Positions 1-6,218 of a DNA stretch of 7,656 nt are shown one piece after another (positions within the stretch are counted from its first letter, which is position 1; every line of letters starts with the position of its first letter). The notes below the pieces were generated by a model that worked only from the letters and a program-made list of their open reading frames with translations, was not told the DNA's origin and did no database searches. The position numbers and the translations under genes were made by a program. The stretch comes from Acidobacteriota bacterium (GTDB lineage Bacteria; Acidobacteriota; Terriglobia; Terriglobales; Acidobacteriaceae): contig JAJZDO010000677.1 of NCBI GenBank assembly GCA_021805955.1, positions 1 to 7,656 on the forward strand, written 5' to 3'.

Positions 1-729
1 TACCACCAGCACCAGGTCCGCGCCCGGCGCAACATTCCTCACCGCCACCTGCCGATTCTCCGTCGCATAGCAAATATCCTGCGTATGCGGCCCCACTATA
101 TTCGGATACTTCTGCTTCAGCGCCTGGATAATATCCCGCGCCTCATCCAGCGAAAGCGTCGTCTGCGTCAGATACGCCACGCGATCCGGATCCGGCACCA
201 CCAGCGCCTCCACCTCGGCCACATTGGACACCACCTGCGTCGCCTCCGGAGCCTCGCCCAGCGTCCCTTCAATCTCATCATGATCCCGATGCCCCACCAG
301 CACCAGCGAATACCCCTGCTTCGCGAACTTCACCGCCTCCACATGCACCTTCGTCACCAGCGGACACGTCGCGTCAATCACCTTCAGCTTCCGCGCCAGG
401 CTCGCCTCGCGCACCGCCGGCGATACCCCGTGCGCGCTGTAAATCACCCTCTGGCCCTCCGGCACTTCCTCGATCTCATGCACAAAGATCGCGCCCTTTT
501 CCGCCAGCTCGTTCACCACAAATCGGTTATGCACAATCTCCCGCCGCACATAGATCGGCGCGCCAAAGGTCTCCAGCGCAATCTTCACAATGTCAATCGC
601 GCGCACCACACCCGCGCAAAACCCGCGCGGCTTCAGCAGCAACACACGCTTCCGCCCGGCCAGCTTCGCCACCGGACCGGAACTCGACACGGAATCAGGA
701 CTGGAGATTGTTTCCATCGCACTCTGCAT
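1..729 (-). CDS. ispH: 4-hydroxy-3-methylbut-2-enyl diphosphate reductase (IspH/LytB), 3' end cut by window edge
   Basis: IspH is the [4Fe-4S] enzyme of the last step of the MEP isoprenoid pathway; it reduces HMBPP to IPP and DMAPP in the cytoplasm. The 243 codons in the window translate without interruption. The three cluster cysteines are visible: Cys38 in GFCAGV, Cys122 in DATCPLV and Cys220 in DICYAT. Substrate-binding residues expected in the family are also present: His67 (IVHN), His100 (SAHGVS), His150/Glu152 (GHRDHDE) and the TQTT motif at 188-191. Family members are about 310 residues, so roughly the last quarter lies left of the window. The chosen ATG gives an N-terminal extension of about 25 residues before the conserved core; a second in-frame ATG lies at 717 (Met5), and neither has a strong Shine-Dalgarno. 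Codons are strongly G/C-ending, unlike the island genes to the right. This is a housekeeping gene and marks the chromosomal side of the junction. Confidence 0.96.
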   Translation of the reverse strand, partial: MQSAMETISSPDSVSSSGPVAKLAGRKRVLLLKPRGFCAGVVRAIDIVKIALETFGAPIYVRREIVHNRFVVNELAEKGAIFVHEIEEVPEGQRVIYSAHGVSPAVREASLARKLKVIDATCPLVTKVHVEAVKFAKQGYSLVLVGHRDHDEIEGTLGEAPEATQVVSNVAEVEALVVPDPDRVAYLTQTTLSLDEARDIIQALKQKYPNIVGPHTQDICYATENRQVAVRNVAPGADLVLVV

Positions 730-736
730 AGCTCTC

Positions 737-742
737 AGTATA
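737..742 (-). promoter_or_regulatory. Candidate extended -10 element of the ispH promoter
   Basis: On the minus strand the sequence reads TGGTATACT, which is an extended -10 (TGn) followed by TATACT, five of six matches to TATAAT. No good -35 hexamer is seen at 15-17 bp upstream, which fits an extended -10 promoter. Transcription would start near 730, leaving almost no leader before the ATG at 729. This is a motif match only. Confidence 0.4.
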
Positions 743-804
743 CCAACGATCCACCTCCAAACCCCACCCATCCCCAGCCTTTGTCACCGCCACTGCCTCT
801 GTCC

Positions 805-887
805 TTGCCGTTGCCGTTGCTCTTGCCGTTGCCTTTGCGTTGCTCTTGTCGTTGCCTTTGCCGTTGCTCTTGCCGTTGCTCTTGCTT
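805..887. repeat. Degenerate hexanucleotide tandem repeat (TTGCNN)
   Basis: About fourteen consecutive hexamers of the form TTGCCG, TTGCTC or TTGCCT run from 805 to 887; one copy lost a base (835-839) and one reads TTGTCG. Pairs of hexamers make a loose 12-bp unit. The array lies about 75 bp upstream of the ispH start and runs directly into the 38-bp repeats. Plus-strand ORFs through it give only Leu/Pro or Cys/Arg low-complexity peptides, so it is treated as non-coding. A related hexamer texture (TTTTGC, TTCAGC, CTCAGC) resumes after the 38-bp units, up to about 1030. Confidence 0.85.
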
Positions 888-996
888 TTCTTGTTGTCAT
901 TCCCGCAGGGAATCTGCTCCTGCTTTTCTTGTTGTCATTCCCGCAGGGAATCTGCTTTTGCTTTTCTTGTTGTCATTCCCGCAGGGAATCTGCTTT
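883..996. repeat. Three tandem 38-bp repeats, each with an ATTCCC-GCA-GGGAAT palindrome
   Basis: Copies occupy 883-920, 921-958 and 959-996 with an exact 38-bp period. Copies 2 and 3 are identical, and copy 1 differs only at its last two bases. Each unit starts TGCTTTTCTTGTTGTC and holds the inverted repeat ATTCCC/GGGAAT with a 3-nt GCA centre (first copy at 899-913). The copies touch each other with no unique spacers, so this is not a CRISPR array. The palindrome makes it resemble REP-type intergenic elements, but the family is not recognised with certainty. Confidence 0.9.
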
Positions 997-1096
997 TGCT
1001 TTTGCTTTCAGCTTCAGCCTCAGCCACAGCAAGCCCGCGACCAACGGAAGCGGCCACGGCGCAGAGCGCGCGGCTGCTGCATGCAATGCCAGACGA

Positions 1097-1136
1097 CTGG
1101 CCCCTGACATCTGGCCCCTGACGACTGACCCCTCAG
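1097..1136. repeat. Short 14-bp-period direct repeat (CTGGCCCCTGAC)
   Basis: CTGGCCCCTGAC occurs at 1097-1108 and again at 1111-1122, and a diverged copy (CTGACCCCTCAG) sits at 1125-1136, all at a 14-bp period. It lies in the gene-free region between ispH and the tRNA. No function can be assigned. Confidence 0.65.
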
Positions 1137-1249
1137 CACCACATCTGGCCGCTGAAAATTTTCTCGGGCAAAGTGGCATGCAATTACCACCCCTTATGCC
1201 ATACTGCAATTCCAACACCGGACCTGCGCCGGAACGCAGCCGTCAGGAC

Positions 1250-1285
1250 TGGCCGAAGGATTACTACTCAGTAATCATTCGGCCA
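1250..1285. repeat. Strong hairpin: 16-bp arms, 4-nt loop
   Basis: The left arm at 1250-1265 (TGGCCGAAGGATTACT) and the right arm at 1270-1285 pair over 16 positions with one mismatch, around the loop ACTC. One further C-G pair (1249/1286) extends the stem. Neither side is followed by a T-run, so it is a poor intrinsic terminator on either strand. It could be a protein-binding palindrome or a structured RNA element. Confidence 0.75.
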
Positions 1286-1309
1286 GATTTCTGTTGGCAA
1301 GAAAATTAA

Positions 1310-1332
1310 TACCACCCCCCCTGGGGGGGGTA
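1310..1332. repeat. C7-T-G8 palindrome
   Basis: Seven C (1315-1321), one T and eight G (1323-1330) form an almost pure C/G inverted repeat. Flanking TA/TA bases (1310-1311 and 1331-1332) can extend the stem with a bulge. No T-run follows. The rest of 1333-1480 shows no gene or clear signal. Confidence 0.7.
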
Positions 1333-1480
1333 ACCGGGTTAATAGCAAACCAGTAACCCGCGAGAAACCGCTCAAACCGATGAATAATATACTCTTATCC
1401 AACAATCATCGATCCCGGCTCCTCGCAGACCTCCGAACCCAGTCCGCAGCCAGCGGAAGCGTGGACGCGCGGCGGCGACT

Positions 1481-1508
1481 TTGAGTCGGCAGACTTTTTT
1501 GTTAGACT
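1481..1508 (+). promoter_or_regulatory. Sigma70-like promoter of the tRNA-Glu gene
   Basis: A -35 candidate TTGAGT (1481-1486) and a -10 candidate TAGACT (1503-1508) are separated by 16 bp and each match the consensus at four of six positions. The predicted start near 1515 lies about 8 bp before the mature tRNA 5' end, a normal layout for a tRNA gene. Position directly before a tRNA is the main support. Confidence 0.5.
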
Positions 1509-1522
1509 ACGAATGTTCCAGC

Positions 1523-1597
1523 GGCGCTATCGTCTAGGGGTTAGGACGTGAGATTCTCAATCTTAAAACACGGGTTCGATTCCCGTTAGCGCTACCA
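1523..1597 (+). tRNA. tRNA-Glu (anticodon CTC), CCA encoded
   Basis: The sequence folds as a full cloverleaf. The acceptor stem GGCGCTA (1523-1529) pairs with TAGCGCT (1587-1593). The D-arm closes with GTC/GAC, and the anticodon stem TGAGA (1549-1553) pairs with TCTTA (1561-1565) around the loop TTCTCAA, giving anticodon CTC at 1556-1558. The T-arm is ACGGG-TTCGATT-CCCGT, followed by discriminator A1594 and an encoded CCA (1595-1597). CTC reads GAG codons, and the D-arm CGTCTAGGGG resembles other bacterial tRNA-Glu genes. Two wobble pairs stand out: G1-U72 at the top of the acceptor stem and G28-U42 in the anticodon stem. An integrase gene begins 131 bp downstream, so the 3' end is the likely insertion target of the island. 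Confidence 0.95.
1571..1597 (+). other. Presumed attachment core (attL) in the tRNA 3' end
   Basis: P4-type integrases usually recombine in the T-arm to 3' end of a tRNA gene, and the island side then restores the tRNA 3' sequence. The integrase directly after this tRNA fits that rule. No second copy of the T-arm/3' sequence (for example TTCGATTCCCG) is seen elsewhere in the window, so the other island end must lie beyond the right edge. The exact core length cannot be read from one end. Confidence 0.5.
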
Positions 1598-1691
1598 GAA
1601 CTTCTTCCGGGGACATACGAGAAAGTCCCAAATCCCTCTTAAATTCAGCATTTTCACAGGTTGTCCCTCCTTGGACATCCGCCGCCGTCCG

Positions 1692-1721
1692 TTGACATCC
1701 GGGGTCATGCGGGGGCAACAT
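1692..1721 (+). promoter_or_regulatory. Weak candidate promoter of the integrase gene
   Basis: A perfect -35 hexamer TTGACA (1692-1697) is followed after 18 bp by CAACAT (1716-1721), only three of six matches to TATAAT. It would start transcription at about 1728, next to the chosen ATG at 1729. The remaining sequence from 1598 to 1691 has no gene; it holds GGACAT and TGTCC motifs described in the findings. Confidence 0.22.
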
Positions 1722-1760
1722 TGGGGGCATGGGTACAACCTCAAAAGCAGTTGCCCCCAA
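1721..1760 (+). promoter_or_regulatory. Inverted repeat enclosing the integrase start codon
   Basis: TTGGGGGCA at 1721-1729 is the exact reverse complement of TGCCCCCAA at 1752-1760. A second overlapping option pairs GGGGGCAAC (1711-1719) with GTTGCCCCC (1750-1758). The first hairpin would hold the G-run and the first base of the start codon in a stem. Such a structure could lower translation of the integrase. The pairing is seen in the sequence; the regulatory role is inferred. Confidence 0.4.
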
Positions 1761-3015
1761 AGCGGGCAAATTGCTCGTGATTGATAGTACGGGCGACAAT
1801 AGCAGGCAGCCGCACAAGCCACTGACAGATGCAGCTGTTAAAAATGCCTCTACAGCTACGGGCAAACCACGCAAGCTGTACGACCAGCGGGGGCTGTATC
1901 TGGAAATTTCCCCTTCCGGTGGTAAATGGTGGCGCTGGAAGTACCGCTATATGGGGAAGGAAAAGCGGCTCTCTCTCGGCGTATACCCGGAGGTCAGCCT
2001 GAAGGTCGCACGCGAGCGCTGCGATGATGCGCGCAAACTCCTGCGCGATGGCGTGGACCCAGGTCAGGACCGGAAGGTTACCAAGCTGAAGAGAGCGCAG
2101 GCAGTAGAAAACACCTTTGAGTCGGTGGGGCGCGCCTGGTACCAGAAGGAGTTGAGCGGTTGGACCTCGAAGGGTCATGCTGAGCGTGTTCTGCGGCTGC
2201 TTGAACGCGATGTTTATCCACATCTCGGTTCCCGGCCAATTGCGGATATCGAAGGGCCAGAAGTGCTGGCGATGCTGCAGCGCATGGAAGCACGCGGAGT
2301 GCGCGAGACTACGCGTCGCGCGCGAATCTACTGCGAGAAAATCTTCAATCACGGTTTTGCATTGGGAAAAGTGAAACACAACCCTGCGGCTGGCCTAGTT
2401 GATGCGTTGCAGGCTCCCAGACAAGAACACTTCCCGGCGATTACATCGTCGAAGGAATTCGGCGAATTGCTGCGGAAGATCGATGCCTATCAGGGAACAT
2501 TTGTCGTGAGCTGCGCTTTGCGCCTGGCACCCATGTTTGCAGTTCGACCGGGAGAACTGAGGAAGGCTCAGTGGAAGGACATTGACTTTGAGAATGAGCA
2601 ATGGAGCTTTGTAGCCTCGAAGACACATCCCGACCATACTGTTCCTCTAAGCAGACAGGCACTCGAAATTCTGCGGGAACTGCATAGGGTGACGGGAACG
2701 GGAAAGTATGTTTTTCCCGGCCTTCGCAGTGCGGCGAGACCGATGTCGGATAACGCAGTGCTTGCAGCTCTCCGCAACTTGGGAATTCCGGCCGATGAGA
2801 TGTCGGGCCATGGCTTCCGGGCGTCGTTCCGGACCCTTGGCGACGAGGTGTTAGGTTTTCGTGTGGATTTGCTTGAGCATCAGTTGGCGCATACGGTTAA
2901 GGATGCCAACGGAACCGCATACAATCGCACCAGATTCCTCTCGCAGCGCAGGAAGATGATGCAGGAATGGAGCGATTTTCTCGACAAGTTGAAAAATAAT
3001 TCTGAAACCGAGTAA
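1729..3015 (+). CDS. int: P4-type tyrosine integrase of the tRNA-Glu island
   Basis: This is a site-specific recombinase that inserts and excises the island at the tRNA. The order is a DUF4102-type arm-binding domain (about 31-115: PLTDAAVKNA, KLYDQRGLYLEI, RLSLGVYPEVSL), a core-binding SAM-like domain (about 125-225) and a catalytic domain (about 235-410). The catalytic residues are Arg273 (AVRPGEL), Lys298 (ASKTH), His361 and Arg364 (SGHGFRA), His387 (QLAHT) and the nucleophile Tyr398 (GTAYNR), so the enzyme looks active. Length (428 aa) is normal for the family. Homologues usually begin near MxLTDAAVKN, so about 30 residues before Leu32 are an extension. The ATG used here has a G-run only 1 nt away, and the real start may be different (for example GTG at 1777). 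The gene points into the island and converges on hsdR. Confidence 0.95.
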   Translation: MGTTSKAVAPKAGKLLVIDSTGDNSRQPHKPLTDAAVKNASTATGKPRKLYDQRGLYLEISPSGGKWWRWKYRYMGKEKRLSLGVYPEVSLKVARERCDDARKLLRDGVDPGQDRKVTKLKRAQAVENTFESVGRAWYQKELSGWTSKGHAERVLRLLERDVYPHLGSRPIADIEGPEVLAMLQRMEARGVRETTRRARIYCEKIFNHGFALGKVKHNPAAGLVDALQAPRQEHFPAITSSKEFGELLRKIDAYQGTFVVSCALRLAPMFAVRPGELRKAQWKDIDFENEQWSFVASKTHPDHTVPLSRQALEILRELHRVTGTGKYVFPGLRSAARPMSDNAVLAALRNLGIPADEMSGHGFRASFRTLGDEVLGFRVDLLEHQLAHTVKDANGTAYNRTRFLSQRRKMMQEWSDFLDKLKNNSETE

Positions 3016-3188
3016 TGCGTGTGCAGCATATCCCTCATTCTGCCCGGTCGAGTTGATTTTTAGAATTGCCTCCGCCTCCTCCTGAATAAGTAAATCGTAT
3101 TCGGTTCTGTGCAGATCTTTGGGGGCAGGTCAGTCACACACACGAAAAGAAGCTGAAATAGACGCAGTGAGAACAATTCAAGAGATGC
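3016..3188. other. Gene-free gap between convergent integrase and hsdR
   Basis: This 173-bp gap separates two genes that end towards each other. No ORF of useful length and no hairpin with a T-run were found on either strand, so the terminators of int and of the hsdR transcript are not evident. Confidence 0.6.
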
Positions 3189-6100
3189 TCAGATATTCGA
3201 GACTGTGGTCGCGCCTCCTTCGCCGCTGCTGGTGATCGCGAATACCATATCTCCAACAAAACGCCTGAACGACTCGTTTTCAACGAACTGCTTATACACC
3301 TGCGTGTCGTCCTTCAGGAGATGCTGCATAACCTTTCCCAACGCTTGATCATGCGCCATGCGTGCGGTGTGCGGAGTATTCTCGCGTGCATTCTGATAGG
3401 CCGCATCTGCGGCAACCTTGGGGGCAATGTCGTCTCGGATGCGTTTCGTGACGCGGTCGGAATCGGTAAAGAGCGTTCCAAAATGTTCGTTGAACGTCTT
3501 TATGATGTTGCTTAGATAATCGAGCTCTGGTTCGCTCTTCCGGCCACCTGCCTCTGTTGGTATAGGCTCAATTTCTGCATTTTCATCTACCAGAGCAATC
3601 TTTATTGCTGCTTTCTTCTCTACACGATAACTGTCCATGTCGATGGCTTCAAGAATCCCTTTCGACAGATCCTCCTCCTGCGGCGCTGGCAATTTGGGCG
3701 TGAGTAGGTTAAGAAAGATCGACAGCTTTTCCCATGCCACATTGCTGAAAGGGATCACGGACGAAAGAAAATTGTAGGTTCTGCAAAACACTTTGGCCTT
3801 GCTTTTGAAATCAACCTGCCCGTCTTCATCAAGCCTTTCCTTATAGGTCGCGACACACAGATCAAGAATCGGATCGAGTGTGTCGCGCTCTGCACCTTTG
3901 AGAAACAATTCAACTACTTGCTCGACCTGCTCCGGCGAATACACTTGCGCATTATCAAGAGAGGCCTTCAGGTCATGCAACTTATCCGGATCGGTCTCTT
4001 CCGCCAGCAGAGTCGCTCGGTAGTAATCCTGAAACGCAAACGTGATTGGCTCGCTGTTGTTCTGGAAATCAAGGACGAAGCAGTCATATTTCTGCGGGTG
4101 CGCGCGATTGAGGCGCGACAAAGTCTGCACAGCTTTGATTCCTGAAAGAGCCTTGTCCACATACATCGTGTGCAGCAGTGGCTCATCATAGCCGGTCTGA
4201 AACTTGTCGGCGCAGATAAGAAAGCGATACGGATCATCCTGAATCTTCGCTGCTATGTCGCTACCTGGAAATCCGTTGAGCGAGAACTCGCTCACTTTGT
4301 TGCCGCCGTATTCATGTTCCCCAGAGAATGCGACAACGGCTTGATACGGACTTTTGCGTTCGACAAGATACGTCTTGAAGGCGTGAAAGTATTGAATCGC
4401 CCGTTCAATCCCGCTTGTCACTACCATAGCCCGCGCCTGTCCGCCGATCTTTCCTGCCGCAACAACCTGTTCATGGAAATGATCGACCATGATTTCAGCC
4501 TTGAGACGTATCGCATGGTCATGACTTTCGACATAGCGCCGCAATTTCTTCTTCGCCTTTTTGGTGTCGAATTCCGGGTCTTCGTCAGTCTTCTTGATCA
4601 GCTTGTAATAGCTGTTTACCGGGGTATAAGCCTTTAGGACATCCAGGATGAAGCGCTCCTCGATGGCCTGTTTCATCGTGTATGTATGGAAAGGCTTGTG
4701 CTTGACCTTCCCCTCGGCGTCTGGGGGCAATGGTTCGCCGAACAATTCCAGAGTTTTGTTCTTGGGGGTTGCGGTAAACGCGAAATAGCTGGCGTTGGTC
4801 AGCATCTTGCGCGCGGCTATGCGCTTTGCCAGCGCCTCGTTGACCGTATCTTCCGGGTCTCTTTCGCCATCGTCGCTTTCTGGTGCTAGTGCCTGGCTCA
4901 TGGCCGCAGAGGTCTTTCCACCCTGGCTTGAGTGCGCTTCGTCGATGACGATGGCGAAGGTCTTGCCCGCTTCGGTCGCAACTTCGTCGAGGATGAAGGG
5001 AAACTTCTGCACTGTGGAGACAATGATCTTTTTGCCTTGTTCGATAAACTTGCGCAAATCGCCGGAGTGTTCGGCGTGGCCAACCGTCGCACCCACTTGC
5101 ATGAACTGCTTGATTGTCTTCTGAATCTGGTCATCGAGAATGCGCCGATCTGTCACGACGATGACAGAATCGAAGACTTCTTTGCCATTGCGCTTCACGG
5201 CAATCAGTTGGTGCGAAAGCCACGCGATGGAGTTTGACTTTCCGCTGCCGGCCGAGTGCTGAATCAAATAGCGCTTGCCTGCGCCATTCGCCTGAACGTC
5301 GGCCAATGCTTTTCGGACAACATCGAGCTGATGATAGCGCGGCCAAATCTGATTTCGTTTCTTCTTTCCGGTCTTTGGATTCTTCTCTTCAACGATCTGT
5401 GCGTAGTTCTCCAGAATGTTGGTCAGCCCAGCCGGTGTCAGCACTTCTTTCCAGAGGTAGTCGGTCTTGAGGCCGGACGGGTTGGGCGGATTGCCTGCGC
5501 CGTCGTTGCACCCCTTATTGAAGGGAAGAAACCAGGATGCCTTTCCTTTCAGCGCCGGACACATCCGGACCTCGCTATCATCCACGGCAAAGTGAACTAC
5601 ACAACGCCCGAACTCAAAGAGGCGTTCGCGCGGATCGCGGTCGCGGCGGTACTGTTCAACGGCGTCCTCGACGGTCTGTTTGGTGAGGCTGTTCTTCAAC
5701 TCAAACGTGGCAATAGGAAGGCCGTTGATGAACAGGCAGAGGACGAGCGCCCTGCGCGTCTCTACCATGCTGTAGGCAAGTTGGCGTGTGATCGAGAATC
5801 GGTTTTGGGCATTCAGCGCCGCAGCCTTGGCATTGCCAGCAGACGGTGTTCCATAGAAGAGATCGAAGTGAACCGGCCCATGCTCCAGCCCTTTGCGGAT
5901 CACGTCGATGACGCCGCGCTTGCCAATCTCTCCAGAGAGGCGCGTCAGAAACTTGAGGCGGTTGATGTCGCTGGCGGCATCCGTGATCGCCAGTTTTTTG
6001 AAGGCGTCAGGCTGCGTCGCTTTGAGGAAAGCAAATAGCTGTGCGACATCCACCGCGTAGGCGCGGTCGTAGTCCTTCGGACTGCCGGCAAAATAGCCGG

Positions 6101-6218
6101 TGCCAGAATTCTCTGGCTCTTCCGCCAATGCGCCGGGCGCGACCGCCAAACCGTCGGTGCCCGTCATGTGGCGCACGATAAGCGATTCCAAGCCCGCTTC
6201 TGTCGTATTCGTCGGCAT
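3189..6218 (-). CDS. hsdR: Type I restriction enzyme R subunit (HsdR), nuclease Asp apparently replaced by Val
   Basis: HsdR is the motor and nuclease subunit of a type I restriction complex: it binds HsdM/HsdS, translocates DNA with ATP and cuts at a distance. At 1009 aa it is full length with no frameshift. The N-terminal PD-(D/E)XK nuclease domain covers about 50-220, with Glu173 and Lys175 in FELKN. The superfamily 2 helicase part follows: Walker A AGSGKS (323-328), TDRR (356-359), DEAH (426-429), FTATP (481-485), CADKFQTGYDEP (669-680) and the arginine-finger motif QTLSRLNR (698-705). A C-terminal M-binding region completes it. The catalytic Asp, expected 14 residues before Glu173, is Val159 (codon GTC, complement of 5742-5744). 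The start is supported by GGGAG (complement of 6224-6228) 5 nt upstream. It follows darG by 139 bp on the same strand. hsdM and hsdS are not in the window. Third codon positions are less G/C-rich than in ispH, fitting horizontal transfer. Confidence 0.96.
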   Translation of the reverse strand: MPTNTTEAGLESLIVRHMTGTDGLAVAPGALAEEPENSGTGYFAGSPKDYDRAYAVDVAQLFAFLKATQPDAFKKLAITDAASDINRLKFLTRLSGEIGKRGVIDVIRKGLEHGPVHFDLFYGTPSAGNAKAAALNAQNRFSITRQLAYSMVETRRALVLCLFINGLPIATFELKNSLTKQTVEDAVEQYRRDRDPRERLFEFGRCVVHFAVDDSEVRMCPALKGKASWFLPFNKGCNDGAGNPPNPSGLKTDYLWKEVLTPAGLTNILENYAQIVEEKNPKTGKKKRNQIWPRYHQLDVVRKALADVQANGAGKRYLIQHSAGSGKSNSIAWLSHQLIAVKRNGKEVFDSVIVVTDRRILDDQIQKTIKQFMQVGATVGHAEHSGDLRKFIEQGKKIIVSTVQKFPFILDEVATEAGKTFAIVIDEAHSSQGGKTSAAMSQALAPESDDGERDPEDTVNEALAKRIAARKMLTNASYFAFTATPKNKTLELFGEPLPPDAEGKVKHKPFHTYTMKQAIEERFILDVLKAYTPVNSYYKLIKKTDEDPEFDTKKAKKKLRRYVESHDHAIRLKAEIMVDHFHEQVVAAGKIGGQARAMVVTSGIERAIQYFHAFKTYLVERKSPYQAVVAFSGEHEYGGNKVSEFSLNGFPGSDIAAKIQDDPYRFLICADKFQTGYDEPLLHTMYVDKALSGIKAVQTLSRLNRAHPQKYDCFVLDFQNNSEPITFAFQDYYRATLLAEETDPDKLHDLKASLDNAQVYSPEQVEQVVELFLKGAERDTLDPILDLCVATYKERLDEDGQVDFKSKAKVFCRTYNFLSSVIPFSNVAWEKLSIFLNLLTPKLPAPQEEDLSKGILEAIDMDSYRVEKKAAIKIALVDENAEIEPIPTEAGGRKSEPELDYLSNIIKTFNEHFGTLFTDSDRVTKRIRDDIAPKVAADAAYQNARENTPHTARMAHDQALGKVMQHLLKDDTQVYKQFVENESFRRFVGDMVFAITSSGEGGATTVSNI

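Noticed and set aside
883..996. CRISPR array
   Set aside because: The 38-bp units are directly adjacent with no unique spacers and only three copies; no cas genes are present.
85..1107. 340-aa plus-strand ORF rich in Arg, His, Leu and Pro
   Set aside because: It is antisense to ispH and then runs through the hexamer and 38-bp repeats; the peptide is low complexity and matches no family.
1250..1285. Intrinsic terminator
   Set aside because: The hairpin is strong but no T-run follows on either strand and no gene ends nearby.
590..1309. Plus-strand ORFs across the repeat region (also 840-1121)
   Set aside because: Their length comes from stop-free repeats; the three frames give repeat-derived peptides (Leu/Pro, Cys/Arg), with no start signal or domain.
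1563..1874. Minus-strand ORF overlapping the tRNA and integrase start
   Set aside because: It lies antisense to the tRNA and int, with no recognisable protein features.
5256..6038. 260-aa plus-strand ORF inside hsdR
   Set aside because: It is a shadow frame antisense to a well-supported HsdR; no domain is recognisable.
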